Shown: positions 45,860 to 57,050, counted from the first letter of the stretch. The stretch is 64,000 nt of DNA from Ceratothoa steindachneri (GCA_963969495.1 OZ018333.1:15773937-15837936), one strand, 5' to 3'. Notes: generated by a model from the sequence alone, not told the origin. A program made the numbers and translations.

Positions 45860-47280
45860 CTGCGAATATGAGCCTCCCAGGTGAGGCGTCAGTCAAATAC
45901 AAGACCAAGGAAACGGTGCGATTCAAACACTTCCAGGCGCACCCCATTAAGAAACAAATCTGGATCTGTGTGGAGCCGTGGATGGCGGCAGAAGTGCACC
46001 ACCTTAGTCTTGGCCAAAGAAAATCGAAACCTGTGCGCTTCGGCATAGCGAGAGAGGCGGTTCAATGCCTGTTGAAGTCGACGCTCCAGAGTTGGCATCT
46101 GGGCCGCACCAAAAGAGATCGAAAGGTCGTCTACGTAGAGCGTAGTGAGAGCATCTTCCGGCAACACAAAGGTGATGCTGTTGATGCTCAGGGCAAAGAA
46201 TGTGAGACTGAGCACACTTCCCTGCGGGACACCCTCTTCCTGCTCCATTGGAGCCGGAGAGGGATCCCCCCACCCGTACGCGGAATCGACGATCTTGCAA
46301 AAATTCAGATATAAAGATCGGTAGGCTTCCCCATTGTGCGGAGAGTCTCTATGATACCGCATCGTCATGCGGTATCATAGGTCTTCTCCATCCAGAGCGA
46401 AAACACCGTGGTGTATTGCTGTCTACGAAGGACGGCCTCGCAGACAGCATTTTCCAGTCGGAGCAGGGCATCTGATGTGGAGTGGAGCTTGCAGAAGCCG
46501 CACTGTGCAGAAGACTGATGACCTCCGCTGTCCAGAAAAAAAAGGCTAATCTAACATTTCCTAATCACTCTATCAATTTACACAGGCAGGAGTTTAGAGA
46601 GATTTGGCTGAAACCGGCGGGGTAGAGTGATCTCTCCACAGTTTGCGAAAAGCTAGCACAGTAGCGATTCGCTATGAATCTGGGAGGTTACCCTTTACTC
46701 AGATTCTGCTGAACAAATCAAACAGGAAGGCCATGCCTCCTCACCCATCTGTTACAGCATGGCGTACCTGATATCGTCCGGACCATACGCGTTGTTCGCG
46801 AACGATGCGAGAGCGGAACGCAACACGTTCAGAGAAAGCCTGTCGTTGAAGTGTTCTCCGCCTCTGTAGGTAAAGTACAGACTGCGGCTTTTAGCGACAT
46901 CAAGACGTGAAATGAAACCTGGCGGAACAGAATCCCGGTTAGAGAATGCGGAGAAAGCGGTCGCGAAGGATTCCGCCACGGACGCGGGGTCAGAGAGTGC
47001 GGTGCCATTCTCCTGGAGAACGGGAGGGGGGTCCTGTGAGAACTTTCCCCTACTTCTTTTGACTCGCTTTCATACCTCTGCTAGAGGCGTCTTCCCGTTA
47101 AGTGAAAACACGCATGTCCACCAAGAAAAGCGGCGGGTGTGCTTCGATATATACCAGAACTTAGCTCTCCTAGCCCGATGGACTTCATCGAAGGTGAAAT
47201 CTTTTGGGCGGCGCTTATAGCGCATGTAGGCATAGCGCCTCTGTTTGAGGGCCGTCTCACACTCAGCTGATCCCTAAGGG
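45860..47280 (-). pseudogene. C4 RT region
   Basis: The frame 45889-46368 gives [20 protein letters not shown] and TTLYVDDLSISFGAAQMPTL with an intact YVDD, then FSLAKTKVVHFCRHPRL and SHRFLGLVFD. Motif A, upstream near 46380, is destroyed around a perfect palindrome (46351-46378). The linker appears at 46752-47371 (MAESFATAFSAF, NNAYGPDDIRYAML). Confidence 0.85.
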
Positions 47281-47289
47281 AGTGGTCAG

Positions 47290-48110
47290 GGTGCAAAACG
47301 GCCAGACCTTCTAGGAATAGTAGTAATGCCCGCGGCGATGAGGTTCCCGGAGAAGACCTCAGCGGCCTCATCTACCGATCTAAACTCCCCGACTGAGATA
47401 CAGAAATCAATCATTTTCTGAAATGTAGACCACCGTGCCAAGCACCACCAGGGTGGGCTCTCGGGCAGCAAGTGACCAGAAAACGATATTTGAATGGGAA
47501 AGTGATAACTACCATGGAGGTCATCGACCACCCCTCACCCAAAATCAGGCTGTGCACCCGGACAGCACAAAGATAGATCGAGGCAGGAAAATGAAGCGTT
47601 CTCGGCCAGTGATGCGTAAACTCATCCACATTTAGAGACCTATCTCCAGCTCGTCGATCAAGTCGGCAAGGACTAGACCCCATGGGAATAATCGAGTATT
47701 CTTCCCAGACGAGGTGGGGGGGGGGGGGGTGGAGGGCTACCGTTAAGATCTCTTAGCAAGAGAAAGCGTCTCGGCAATCGTTCACGACGCCACGGAAGCG
47801 CCCCGCGTCGAAGTTGGCTGACGGTGGAATATACGCGAAAAAAACATTATACCTCCTATCCAGATCCAGCTTTACAGCTACTGCCTGAAAGTTGAAAGGA
47901 GCTATTTAAAGCGAAGAGAAGAACCGAGACATCATGCCTGGTGTAAATCGCGCATCCCTCCCGGCCCCCATCACGTGTCTGTGGGGTCGTAAAACCCTTA
48001 TATCCCGGGAGAGTGGGCAGGGGGCATGCACCTAGCATGGTCTCCTGCAAAAGATATGTAACGGGGAACTGGAAGAGACGTGCCTCCGCACCTTCTCCCA
48101 GTTAGCCTAG
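47290..48110 (-). pseudogene. C4 endonuclease, heavily broken
   Basis: The N-terminal text (FLQETMLGACPLPTLPGYKG; 47856-48050 has MQETMLGACP) gives the catalytic Glu. The GDFN region is replaced by a poly-G tract. SLNVDEFTHHWPRTLHF and DLHGSYHFPIQISF follow, where the SDH motif reads S-Y-H, so the Asp is lost. The domain is non-functional. Confidence 0.8.
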
Positions 48111-48299
48111 AGTCCGCAACAATTCCATTGAAAGGAATATTCCTTCGAGGCCTAACTCGGAGGAGATACAGGGAGGCCGTTGGAAGAGAAGGCCCACACG
48201 AGTATGGCCGTACGATTTCCGGAGGCAGAACCTTGGTTGCTGTTAGTTAGAAAATTCGCTTAAGGCGCTGTCGCCTTCGAGGCCTTATCGAGTGAGGTT

Positions 48300-49762
48300 G
48301 GGCTTGTCATGGGAGTCTTTTTCTTCCTCCGCCTCAAAACATTAGGCAGGCAGGAATACCTACTTTGGAGGATCTATCGTCTCGAGTCATTCGCCCAGCA
48401 CTCAATGGTGCGTAGCCAAGCAACTTTATTGCTGTCCTACTTTCGCGGGGCAGGTTTAGGAACCCTGGAAGATGGCCTCACGACCAACTTCAGCGGTGTT
48501 GCCTCCTGTGAGTCGAACTACTAGGTGGAGGCGCGCGGCGGTTTCAACTTACGGGAAACGGTCACGCTTGGAGAATGTGGGGGCGGGAGCCCTGGTTCTA
48601 ACTGGGTGTGGATGTGAACCCCTTTTGCCGCTAGGTTTACCAGGGGTGTGCCCGGGAAGTGTAAAACCCGCAAAACTGTTCTAAAATGGCGCGGAAACGA
48701 CCGTGCTCGTAGGACTGGAGAGGCCAAGAGCAGAGGGTCTTTTATAACTATAAGGCTAAGACCAAGTCCTTAGCCTGGCGAAATGAGAGTTGATACTGCG
48801 CCTGAGCGGTCAGGATTTCCTTCTCAAGGAGATATGCACCATATTGCTTAAAGGAAGAGGGGTGCGGCTCTCCGCATTTATCACACTTAGCCACACACGA
48901 TTTAAACTTATCGTGCGTGACCTTGGAGTAACTTACAGACTTCGGGTAACCCCGATTTTGCACGTCTACATGAGTGATTCGTATGGGCGAAGCCGTGGCA
49001 GTAGTAGCACCTCAGCGGAAGTGGCACGAATGCCTTCACTGAGTCAGGGAGCTCATCACAACCGAACGTGACGAATAGCGTATAGGTGGGGATCGAGGCC
49101 CCTCCCTGTTTTCTCATCACACGTTCGACCTTGTCCACTCTTTGGTCGGGAGATCTAATGTGATGTCATCTATAGAATAGTCCACGAGTTCCCTCGCCCT
49201 AACTATTCCTTTCACAAAGTTCATAGTAGAGGTAGAGTGCGGCGTCACACTTACCGGGGTGCCATCAAGAGTAAAGAGAGCACTAATCTTGGCCGCCTTG
49301 GAAGGATCCGACGCATTCGCCAGAATGCTCTGCTCCCATCAACGCTTCATCTTCGGCTCTCTACCAATCAGGCTAGCTAGTCCTTTTCTGTGATGGAACA
49401 TGTTACCCCCTGCCATCCGTGGCGCGAATAACTAGAAAGTTTTGAAGTCTACGGGTTCGAAAACGCCAGGTAATCTCCGACGTAATCGCGGCTCCGCTTG
49501 GAGAGAGGAAGGCCAAGGGCACCTCCACAGAAGGGTAGTCCCTTTCAGCCGTATGCCTAGGAGAGGAGTAATCCTCCTCTCTGGTAGAAGAATTTTGGAA
49601 GGACGCCTGAGAAAGCACAGGGCGGGGACCTCCATTATTTCCGTGGAGCTGCCCGAAGGAGACTCCGTCACTGGTGAAATGTGAGTAAAGGGTGAAATCA
49701 GGGGTGAGGGAGGTGTTGTTTTCAGCAATGGGCATGGTGACCCTATTAGTGACACGGGACAC
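48300..49762 (-). pseudogene. C4 ORF1 with CCHC knuckles
   Basis: An N-terminal frame from ATG 49762 (MSRVTNRVTMPIAENNTSLT) ends in RRLQNFLVIRATDGRG, the first strand of the RRM-like region. Broken frames near 49290 give DGTPVSVTPHSTSTMNFVKG. The frame 48908-49138 gives ASIPTYTLFVTFGCDELPDS and CYYCHGFAHTNHSC, a complete CX2CX4HX4C knuckle. A second knuckle is visible as CDKCGEPHPSSFKQYG with the last Cys changed to Tyr, followed by EKEILTAQAQYQLSFRQAKD. The protein would bind LINE RNA. Confidence 0.8.
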
Positions 49763-50100
49763 AAACGCTAATCACCCCGCTCAGCGCGGAGTAAATACGG
49801 GGACGACAAAGCCAGCTGCCGCCATTTGAGGCCACTCCGGCCTAATGGCCTGGCAGCCCATCAGCATGGTGGCCCCACCTTAGAAAGAAAGGGAATGTGA
49901 GGAAGGTGGGGGTGAAGCAGATTGTTAAAAACCCCACCACCCTTCATCCCGGATCCGGGCTGGTTGGAGGAGAGGAAGACCAGAAAAAGTTTGGGGAGAG
50001 AGTGTAGGAAAAGTAAGGAGGTAGGGTAAGAGGAGAGGTTGTCAGAAAGAGAAGAGGCTAAGCTGGTGCTAGACCGGGGCAAATCACTCTGCCCTTTACG

Positions 50101-50914
50101 AGTCGGGAGACTGAGATTTTCACTATGCGGGGAAATATTAATAGGTCAGTGATAACCTGCGGTGGAGACCGGGCAGTGGGCAACTCAGGGCAGGAACAGC
50201 TTTCCCACCAATCGGGCCGTTAGTAGAGGCAGGAACCTGGGTAGGTGGAAGATCAATAAGTTCATCATCGTGCGAGATCATTAAGGATTCAGTTGTAGGA
50301 TGTAGATGGGTGGGTTCGTCATTTGATACATATAAGGGAGAGGGAGGTGATTGAGTTCAGTCTCTGACTCTTAGATGGTTGTTCCTGCGATTTGGGGAAG
50401 ACTCGCATTTTGAAGATAGTTGAAGGACATGTACTTCGGGTGAGTGTCACTCTCCAACGGGGAGATATGGGGTGTGTTTCATCAAGATCGGAAGGTGATA
50501 TTGGTTCTTCTATTGCGGCACTTTGTTTCGAAGACTTGGCTGGGTGTGTTTGCAAAGGTTCCTCGGTGTGTTGTTTCAAGGGATGGGTGACCATTGGAGA
50601 TGTCTGGTGGTCGGTTCTGAGCGTCAATGTGCTATACGTGGGTAGAGTGCCGTGATTGCTAAGTACACTACTCGTCACAGCGGAAAAGGTGGGTGTTGAC
50701 AGTGTGATGCCTTCTTCACGCATGTCTAGTTTTACTTGGCGTCTAGAGATAGCGGATCGTAAGGACCGAATGCGGACCTCCTGGTGATAGAAGCGAGGGC
50801 ACTTATTGTGGCTGGTATGATGTTGGACGCCACATTTGAGGCAGTGCATCTCTTCTGTGCAATCAGGGGCAGTGTGTCCCAAACATCCACACCAAAAGCA
50901 CGGATTTCCGGTGG
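50101..50914 (-). pseudogene. ORF1 fragment of a different I-type LINE (zinc knuckles)
   Basis: On the minus strand the frame reads GNPCFWCGCLGHTAPDC, then MHCLKCGVQHHTSHNKCPRF and YHQEVRIRSLRSAISRRQVK, followed by a Ser/Thr/Pro-rich tail that runs on in other frames to about 50101. The first knuckle fits CX2CX4HX4C and the second CX2C...HX4C. The sequence differs from the ORF1 of C4 and of I-A2, so it belongs to another subfamily. It lacks its N-terminal domain and its own ORF2, and is bounded by C5 on the right and the 5' UTR of C4 on the left. Confidence 0.65.
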
Positions 50915-51008
50915 GTACATGGGAAATGGCACGCAACTTTAGGTTCCCTTCAACCGTCTCCCATCTTCTTTGCAAAGCAGCCCGGAGAGCTGCCTGTATT
51001 CCTGCCAT
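50319..51008 (-). CDS. Chimeric 229-codon ORF: LINE C5 C-terminus fused to foreign zinc-knuckle ORF1
   Basis: One uninterrupted frame starts with MAGIQAALRAALQRRWETVE and GNLKLRAI, typical of the family C ORF2 after RNase H. Near 50915 it passes into GNPCFWCGCLGHTAPDC and the knuckle/linker of another ORF1. The join retains CCCATGTACC of the family C sequence but lacks about 14 bp present in other copies, which is what brings the frames together. Whether it is expressed cannot be told; no promoter or start context stands out. It may be chance, but 229 codons without a stop in a region of decayed frames is notable. Confidence 0.5.
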   Translation of the reverse strand: MAGIQAALRAALQRRWETVEGNLKLRAISHVPTGNPCFWCGCLGHTAPDCTEEMHCLKCGVQHHTSHNKCPRFYHQEVRIRSLRSAISRRQVKLDMREEGITLSTPTFSAVTSSVLSNHGTLPTYSTLTLRTDHQTSPMVTHPLKQHTEEPLQTHPAKSSKQSAAIEEPISPSDLDETHPISPRWRVTLTRSTCPSTIFKMRVFPKSQEQPSKSQRLNSITSLSLICIK

Positions 51009-52186
51009 GTAATCCGTGTGAGGAAGAGCGAAATGCTGTTCTGGTCGCCTAAGACCCGCAGACTCTTAGGAGCCTTCATTCCCCCCAATTCCTACATGTC
51101 CAGGAACCCAGGAGAAGATAATCTCGACCCTGCCCCCCCTCCCCGGCTCGCTAAAACCGTGGCGTCACAGATATCGCAAACCAAGGAATGCGCAGATTCC
51201 AATGCCTCGAAAGCACTCAGGGCGCTTTGTGAGTCACTATAAATCACAATCTGGTCTCCGAACCAGGAAAGTCGCGTTATCTCTAGTATCGAGCGGTGTA
51301 TTGCAATCAGCTAGGTAGACAAGACAGACGTAGCGCCTGGCTTGGACACCGACCCTTTCTTGGGACTTGGAGCCATCCGTATACACTGGTACGGTTTCAG
51401 CGTGACACGAAGTGTGCTCCAAAAAGGTCGATCTCAATATTCCCGGCGCTGTAGAAGCTTTGGGAGAAACTCTTTTAAGGCGTGGTACATATGTATACCA
51501 CAGACCTTTTGTTCTTCTGGAATATGTAAAGATATATAGCGAGACCAAGCAGAGGGAGCTAGGATTCTATGTACGTTTGACATCTGTTTTCGGCAAAGGT
51601 TGAGGTGCTGTTGAGCACTAGAAAGTTGGTGATATAGAGAGGGAGCGACCTCGAAGTGGTTGCTGCAACGATTTTTCTTTGAGGGTGAGATAGAGGCTGT
51701 CGCATGGGCCTCGAACTCGCCGGGTAGAAGAGAAGTCCATGGTCGTATCTAGTGGGGAGGCAAGGATTGGGTGATAGTTTTTTGTTGATGCTTTTATTAA
51801 TGGGCATGGGAACCCTGTCATTATCGCGGGACGCAAACACTAATGATCCGCCGCAGTAGTACGCTCTGTAAGGTGAATACGAGGCTGGCGAAGCCAGCTG
51901 CCGCTGTTCGAGGCCACACCTCCCGCCCAGTGGACAGGCAGCCCGTCAGCATGGCGGCTCCACTTTGAGGCGGGGCATAGAATTAATAGTTGCGGAAATA
52001 AAAAGGGTATACGAGGAAAATAAGGGTGGGGTGAAGCAGAATGTTAAAAATCCACTCCCTCAAACCGGAGCTCAGTTGTCCCCTCTCCCTATAGCCCCGA
52101 TCGAGGATGCTTGGGTGAGATTAGAAGCAGACTAGAGAAACTTGTGAGGAAAGTGAGGGTAAGAAGACAGGGTCAAAAAGAAGCTC
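50915..52186 (-). mobile_element. I-clade LINE family C, copy C5, internally deleted
   Basis: From the right come part of the 5' UTR (52186-51850), the ORF1 N-terminus (51559-51840, with SLPLYITNFLVLNSTST, the RRM-like first strand), then near 51550 a jump to RNase H (51237-51548: TVPVYTDGSKSQERVG, first Asp present) and on to the C-terminus at 50915. Endonuclease and RT are entirely missing. Confidence 0.8.
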
Positions 52187-52220
52187 CCGTATTGGTCGCC
52201 CATAAGTGCGACCAATACGG
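52187..52220. repeat. Perfect 13-bp-stem hairpin
   Basis: CCGTATTGGTCGC (52187-52199) and GCGACCAATACGG (52208-52220) flank an 8-nt loop. It sits exactly at the right boundary of LINE C5. Confidence 0.8.
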
Positions 52221-52437
52221 AAGTGCTCGATGAATTTATTTAAGGTTAAATAGTCCAGGCGTCGCTTGTAGGGCATTGAGACATTATGCTTCTCTTTGAT
52301 GTTTATTTATCTCCAATATGGGTTCTTAAATGTGCGATAAGATTTTCCTTCTTCTGATCTTGATAATGGCAAAGACTGTATTTGACAGGGTGCACGCTTG
52401 AGTTAGTGCGTGAACGTTCATTTTTGTCGCAGCCTGA

Positions 52438-53544
52438 TTAGAAAGACTTTTCACCAGTGTGACTATATAAATGCCTTTTAAGATGAGCTTTCGTTGCGGC
52501 CTGATAAGGGCAACGGCTGCATTTGAAAGGCTTCTCGTCAGTGTGAGTATATGAATGGTTTTTAAGCTGAACTTGCCTTGTGGCTTGATAAGGGCAACGG
52601 CTGCATTTGAATGGCTTCTCGGCAGTATGAGTATATGAATGGATTTTAAGACGACCTTTCGTTGCAGCCTGATAAGGGCAACGCATGCATTTGAAAGGCT
52701 TCTCGCTAGTGTGAGTATATGAATGGCATTTAAGCTGACCTTTACTTATGGCTTGATAAGGGCAAACCCTGCATTTGAAAGGCTTCTCCCCATTGTGAGT
52801 ACATAGATGGATTTTAAGCAGACCTTTACTTACGGCTTGATATGGGCAAAAGCTGCATTTGAAAGGCTTCTCCCCAGTGTGAGTATATAGATGAATTTTA
52901 AGAAGAGCTTTAGTTACAGCCTGATAAGGGCAAAGACTGCATTTAAAAGGCTTCTCGCACGTGTGAGCATATAAATGGGATTTAAGCTGACCTTTGGTTA
53001 CAGCTTGATAAGGGCAAATGCTGCATTTGAAAGCCTTCTCGCCAGTGTGAGTATATGAATGGCTTTTAAGCTGACCTTTCGTTACGGTCTGATAAGGACA
53101 AAGGCTGCATTTGAAAGGCTTCTCGTCAGTGTGAGTATATGAATGGTTTTTAAGCTGAACTTGCCTTGCGGCTTGATAAGGACAACGGCTGCATTTGAAT
53201 GGCTTCTCGTCAGTGTGAGTGTATGAATGAATTTTAAGCTGACTTTTACTTGGAGCTTGATAAGGGCAAATGGTGCATTTGAAAGGCTTTTCGTCAGTGT
53301 GAGTATATGAATGGCCTTGAAGTAGACCTTTCGTTGCGGCCTGAAAAGGGCAAAGAGTGCATTTGAAAGGCTTTTCGTCAGTGTGGGTTCTTAAATGTAT
53401 GCTTAAGAACCCTGGGCTTTCAGATCTCGAACATACACCAGTAGTCCAATTTGTGTCATAATTATCAGGAGCTCGAGGGGGAGATTGTATTATACCACTA
53501 AAGTGTGGAATAACCTTAAGGTTGCTGGACGAACAATATTTCAT
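52438..53544 (-). CDS. C2H2 zinc-finger protein, 11 complete fingers
   Basis: The 368-codon frame has a 45-residue N-terminus (MKYCSSSNLKVIPHFSGI), one degenerate finger lacking its first Cys (CSRSESPGFLSIHLRTH), and then eleven fingers of strict CX2CX12HX3H spacing with 7-residue linkers of the TDEKPFK/TGEKPFK type, each 28 residues. Most read C-P-Y-Q-A after the second Cys, for example CSLCPYQTVTKGQLKSH. Such tandem fingers bind DNA. The stop after EKSF at 52438-52440 is TAA. The same frame goes on past it for 44 codons to 52303 with a further degenerate finger (YSLCHYQDQKKENLIAHLRT), so the stop may be premature. No intron or promoter could be placed. It is the only long intact non-LINE frame here, lodged between two LINE copies. 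Confidence 0.8.
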   Translation of the reverse strand: MKYCSSSNLKVIPHFSGIIQSPPRAPDNYDTNWTTGVCSRSESPGFLSIHLRTHTDEKPFKCTLCPFQAATKGLLQGHSYTHTDEKPFKCTICPYQAPSKSQLKIHSYTHTDEKPFKCSRCPYQAARQVQLKNHSYTHTDEKPFKCSLCPYQTVTKGQLKSHSYTHTGEKAFKCSICPYQAVTKGQLKSHLYAHTCEKPFKCSLCPYQAVTKALLKIHLYTHTGEKPFKCSFCPYQAVSKGLLKIHLCTHNGEKPFKCRVCPYQAISKGQLKCHSYTHTSEKPFKCMRCPYQAATKGRLKIHSYTHTAEKPFKCSRCPYQATRQVQLKNHSYTHTDEKPFKCSRCPYQAATKAHLKRHLYSHTGEKSF

Positions 53545-53881
53545 CTCCTGAAAAAGAAACGGTTATTTTACAACCTCTCGTCCACAATCTTTCTGGTGAA
53601 AGAACGAAGGGATTTAAATATTTCTAGAATCAGTATAAATAATAAAATTGTGAAAAGTAAAATTGTGAAAGTTAAAATAATATCTGGTAATTCAACATTT
53701 ATCTAGAAGATATCCTAGGCAAGGTCAGCTGCACAGATGCCTCTGATACACCACTTCTGCGCCCAAATTGAGGCTCGACTTTGATCCTTCTGTATGGATT
53801 GAGCATGAAGAGCATGCGATCTTTTTTTTAATTCAAAAGCGCTATGTTAGCACTTGCTACTGAGGGCATGATCTTTCTTTT
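53545..53881. other. Spacer between zinc-finger ORF and LINE C6
   Basis: It holds A/T-rich DNA with GCATGCGATCTTTTTTTTAA at 53813-53834, echoed near 53866-53890 (GCATGATCTTTCTTTTTTTT) at the tail of C6. No gene is seen. Confidence 0.4.
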
Positions 53882-54389
53882 TTTTTTAAGGAGCCCATCT
53901 GGCGATTGCCTACAAGAGCAAAGTCGTCATAATTAACAGAAAGGCTAATACTAAGATATATTAGAAAATGACCCCAAGAAAATAACAAAAATGTAAAAGG
54001 CAAGGCACAAGCAAACAAAAAAAAGAGCAACCAGGGAATGAGCTTCGGGGTCCGGGGTAGTCTGGGAAACGTGCTGCGACGTCGGAGGTTGGCCCACCTA
54101 ACCCCGGCGCAGGAACATGCGACCTACAACAAAGTGTCAATTGAAGGAGGCCAGCCTCCTCCAAAATGTCGTAGTCCGGGTGTCTATGTGAACGAACCAG
54201 TCGCGACCACAAGGGACAAGCGGTAGTGACCCATTTGGTCTCGTTACCGGGATAGGTAACGTGTGCGAAGATCACCCAGAATGAGAAAGCAACCTGAAGC
54301 CCTCGCGGCATTGTGGATAGGTCCATGAGAGCACTCACGGCGTAATAACACCTAACTTTAAATACCCCTCGACAATTTCCCCATCTTCT

Positions 54390-55175
54390 TTATGGGGCCA
54401 TACGGAGGGCAGCCCATATTCTTGTCATATAATCGGTGTGAGGAAGAGCGAAAAGCTGGTGTGGGAGTCCAGTCTTCGCGGACTCTTTGGCGAGCAAATG
54501 GGCGTGCTCATTCCCCACAATTCCTACATGTCCAGGAACCCAGTATAAAATAATCTCGATATCCGTACGGCTCACCAAACCGTGGCGTTATGGATAGCGC
54601 GAGAACCAGGGGATGCGGAGATTTCAATGCACCATGAGGATTCAGGGTGCTTTGTGAGTCGCTATAAATCGCAATTCGGTCTCCGAACCGTTATCTCCCG
54701 TACCGAGCTGTGTATTGCAACTAACTCAGCCGTGAAGACACACATAGCACCTGGCAGTGCACCGCTGATTCCAAACAGAAGGGACGCGGCGTGGAAACTG
54801 ATTCCCTCTTGGGACTTGGAGATATCCATATACACTGGCACGGTTACAGTGTGACACGAAGCGTGCTCCAAACAGGTTGAACGCAGTACTCCCAGCGCAG
54901 TAGAAGTTTTGAAGCAGAGGCGTAGCGATAAATGTTCAAAGGTGGTACCTTTCAGGGTGGCATCTTGGGGCAAAACCAGCGGCCCGAGAACTATACCAGG
55001 CTCTCGAAGGAGTTTCCTGGCTCTAAACCCAAAGGGCTTAGGGTATGACTGGAGTCTCTCGGCGGCATAGGCACGGTCGAGATGAGCTGTGGATGGAGCT
55101 GTAGGAACTGAGGGAGAGGCCAGGCTCACGCGTACAGGCGAATAATGCAATGTACGGTGCAGAGCGAGTGGCATC
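54390..55175 (-). pseudogene. C6 connection and RNase H
   Basis: The frame 54662-55174 reads FGFRARKLLREPGIVLGP and TVPVYMDISKSQEGISFHAA, where the TDGSK motif is M-D-I-S-K (Asp kept), and VFTAELVAIHSSV (Glu). The frame 54390-54578 gives IILYWVPGHVGIVGNEHAHL, where the final NExAD reads NEHAH, so the last Asp is lost. Confidence 0.8.
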
Positions 55176-55499
55176 TCACCACCATCAACTATTAGGCTTT
55201 GAGCGCTGGACGTGAAGAAGGCACGGGTCGCAAAAGGAAGCAGGTGTGGTGGATCTAGTTCAGCTTCCTCATTACGCCCTCAGCTGCGGATGCATAAAAC
55301 TCGCATCTCTAGTCGAACTTCGAACGAACAAGGGATCGATAAAAATGAAGGCAGTATCCCTATCAGTGCACTAAGCGCTGAACGTCACGGAACGAAGAAT
55401 ATCCATGGCGTTGGTACAAGGGGCTAGTCCAATACTTCTATACGAAACCCATTTAGAAACAGGTCTCGGTAAGAGTGGAGCATTGGATGGCATTAGGAA

Positions 55500-57050
55500 T
55501 GCACTAGCTTAGTAGGCCAAGGAAAACTGAAACCTGTCTGATTCTGAATAGCGAGTCGATGCTCCAGAGTTGGAATCTAGGTTGCACCAGACAAGATCGA
55601 TAGTAGTCCACGTAGAGCGTAGCGAGAACAGCTTCCGGCAGCACAGAGGTGATGCCGTTGATCCTCAAGCAAAAGAGTTTGACACTGAGGACGCTTCCCT
55701 GTGGGACACCCTCTTCCTCTTCCATTGGGCCAGAGAGGGCTCCCCCACCTGTACGCGGAATCGACGATCACAAAAATTCAGATATAAACATTGGAAGGCG
55801 TCTCCTCGCCCCACCATGTCGAGATTTCCAATGATCCAGTATCGCCATTCAATATCATATGCGAAAACCACCGTGGCGTAGTGCTGTCTCAGAAGGAAGG
55901 CCTCGCAGAGGGCATTTTCCAGTTGGAGCAGAGCATTCGACGTGGGGTGGAAATTGCGGAAGCCGCACTGTGCACAAAACAGATGGCCTACAGTGTCCAG
56001 GAAAAAAAGGCTAATCCAAAATTTAACAATTTCTCCATCAACTTTCACGTAAATGAGGTTAAAAGATTGGGCGGAAACATGCCTGGGTAGAGTGATCTCC
56101 CCCAGTTTGTGAAAGGCTAGCACAGTAACAATTCGCCAGGAGTCTGGTGAAATACCTCTATCCAGAAACCGGTGAACAATTCTATCAGAAAAGCCATGTC
56201 TCGCTCACCCACGTGTCGAAACATGACGTATGGGACATCGTCCGGACAAGAGGCGGTGTCCGCGCACGAAGCGAGGGCGGAATGCAAATCACTCAAAGTA
56301 AACCTGTCGTTGAAGGGTTCACCTGTGGAGGTTAAGACCAATCGAAGGCCTTCCACGACATCGGCACGCGCATTGAGTGCTGGTGGAGCAGCATCCAGGT
56401 TAGAGAATGCGGAGGAAGCGGTCACGAAGGATTACCCCATGGACGTAGGGTCCGAGATTGCGGTCCCAATCTCATGGAGGTGTTGGGGATCCTGCAAGAA
56501 CTTGCCCCTAATCATTGTGACTCGCTGCCACACCAGTGGTATAGGGTTCTTTCCGTTAAGTGAGGACACGTATGCCCGCCAGGGAGAGCGGCCGGCGTGT
56601 TTCAAAATATACCAGAACCTAGCCCTAGCCCTACGAAATTCACCGAGTGAAATCGTAGGGCGGCACTTATAACGCATTTAGACATAACGCTGTCTCACAG
56701 GGAGCAGTCGGCGTGCAAAACGGCCATACGTTCTAGAAATACTAGTTAGGCCCACGACGATGAGTTTGCCGGAGAACTCAACGGCCTCATCCACAGACCT
56801 AAACTCATCGACTGAGACTGAGATATCAGTAATTTCCTGAAATGCGGACCACCCCACCCGTGAAAAGCACCACCGGGACCGGCTCTCGGGCGGCAGCGGC
56901 CCAGAAAATATTTGAATAGGAAAGTTTTCAATACCACGGAGGTCATCAACTATCTCCCACCCACAAGGATAGATCAGGATAGCACAGGGATAGATCGAGT
57001 CAGGAAAATGAAGCGGTTGGCGGCGGATGATACGTAAACTCATTGGCAAA
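55500..57050 (-). pseudogene. C6 RT and partial endonuclease
   Basis: RT pieces are [20 protein letters not shown] and ATLYVDYYRSC at 55504-55725 (YVDD changed to YVDY), CGFRNFHPTSNALLQLENAL and VVFAYDIEWRYW (motif A lost) at 55665-56123, and ASCPDDVPYVMFRH at 56117-56425. The endonuclease end at 56678-57049 has DLRGIENFPIQIF, the SDH motif lost. It is thoroughly dead. Confidence 0.8.

Larger units (their letters stand above)
44470..50100 (-). mobile_element. I-clade LINE family C, copy C4, near full length
   Basis: Minus-strand order from the right: 5' UTR (50100-49763), ORF1 (49762-48300), endonuclease (48110-47290), RT (47280-45900), connection, RNase H (about 45300-44830), C-terminus and a short 3' end at about 44470. 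The canonical family 3' tail is not found. It has many stops and frameshifts and a G13 run in the endonuclease at about 47716. Confidence 0.85.

Noticed and set aside
52438..53544. Zinc-finger array as part of a LINE ORF1
   Set aside because: Its C2H2 fingers with TGEKP-type linkers differ from CCHC knuckles, and it lies outside the LINE boundaries on both sides.
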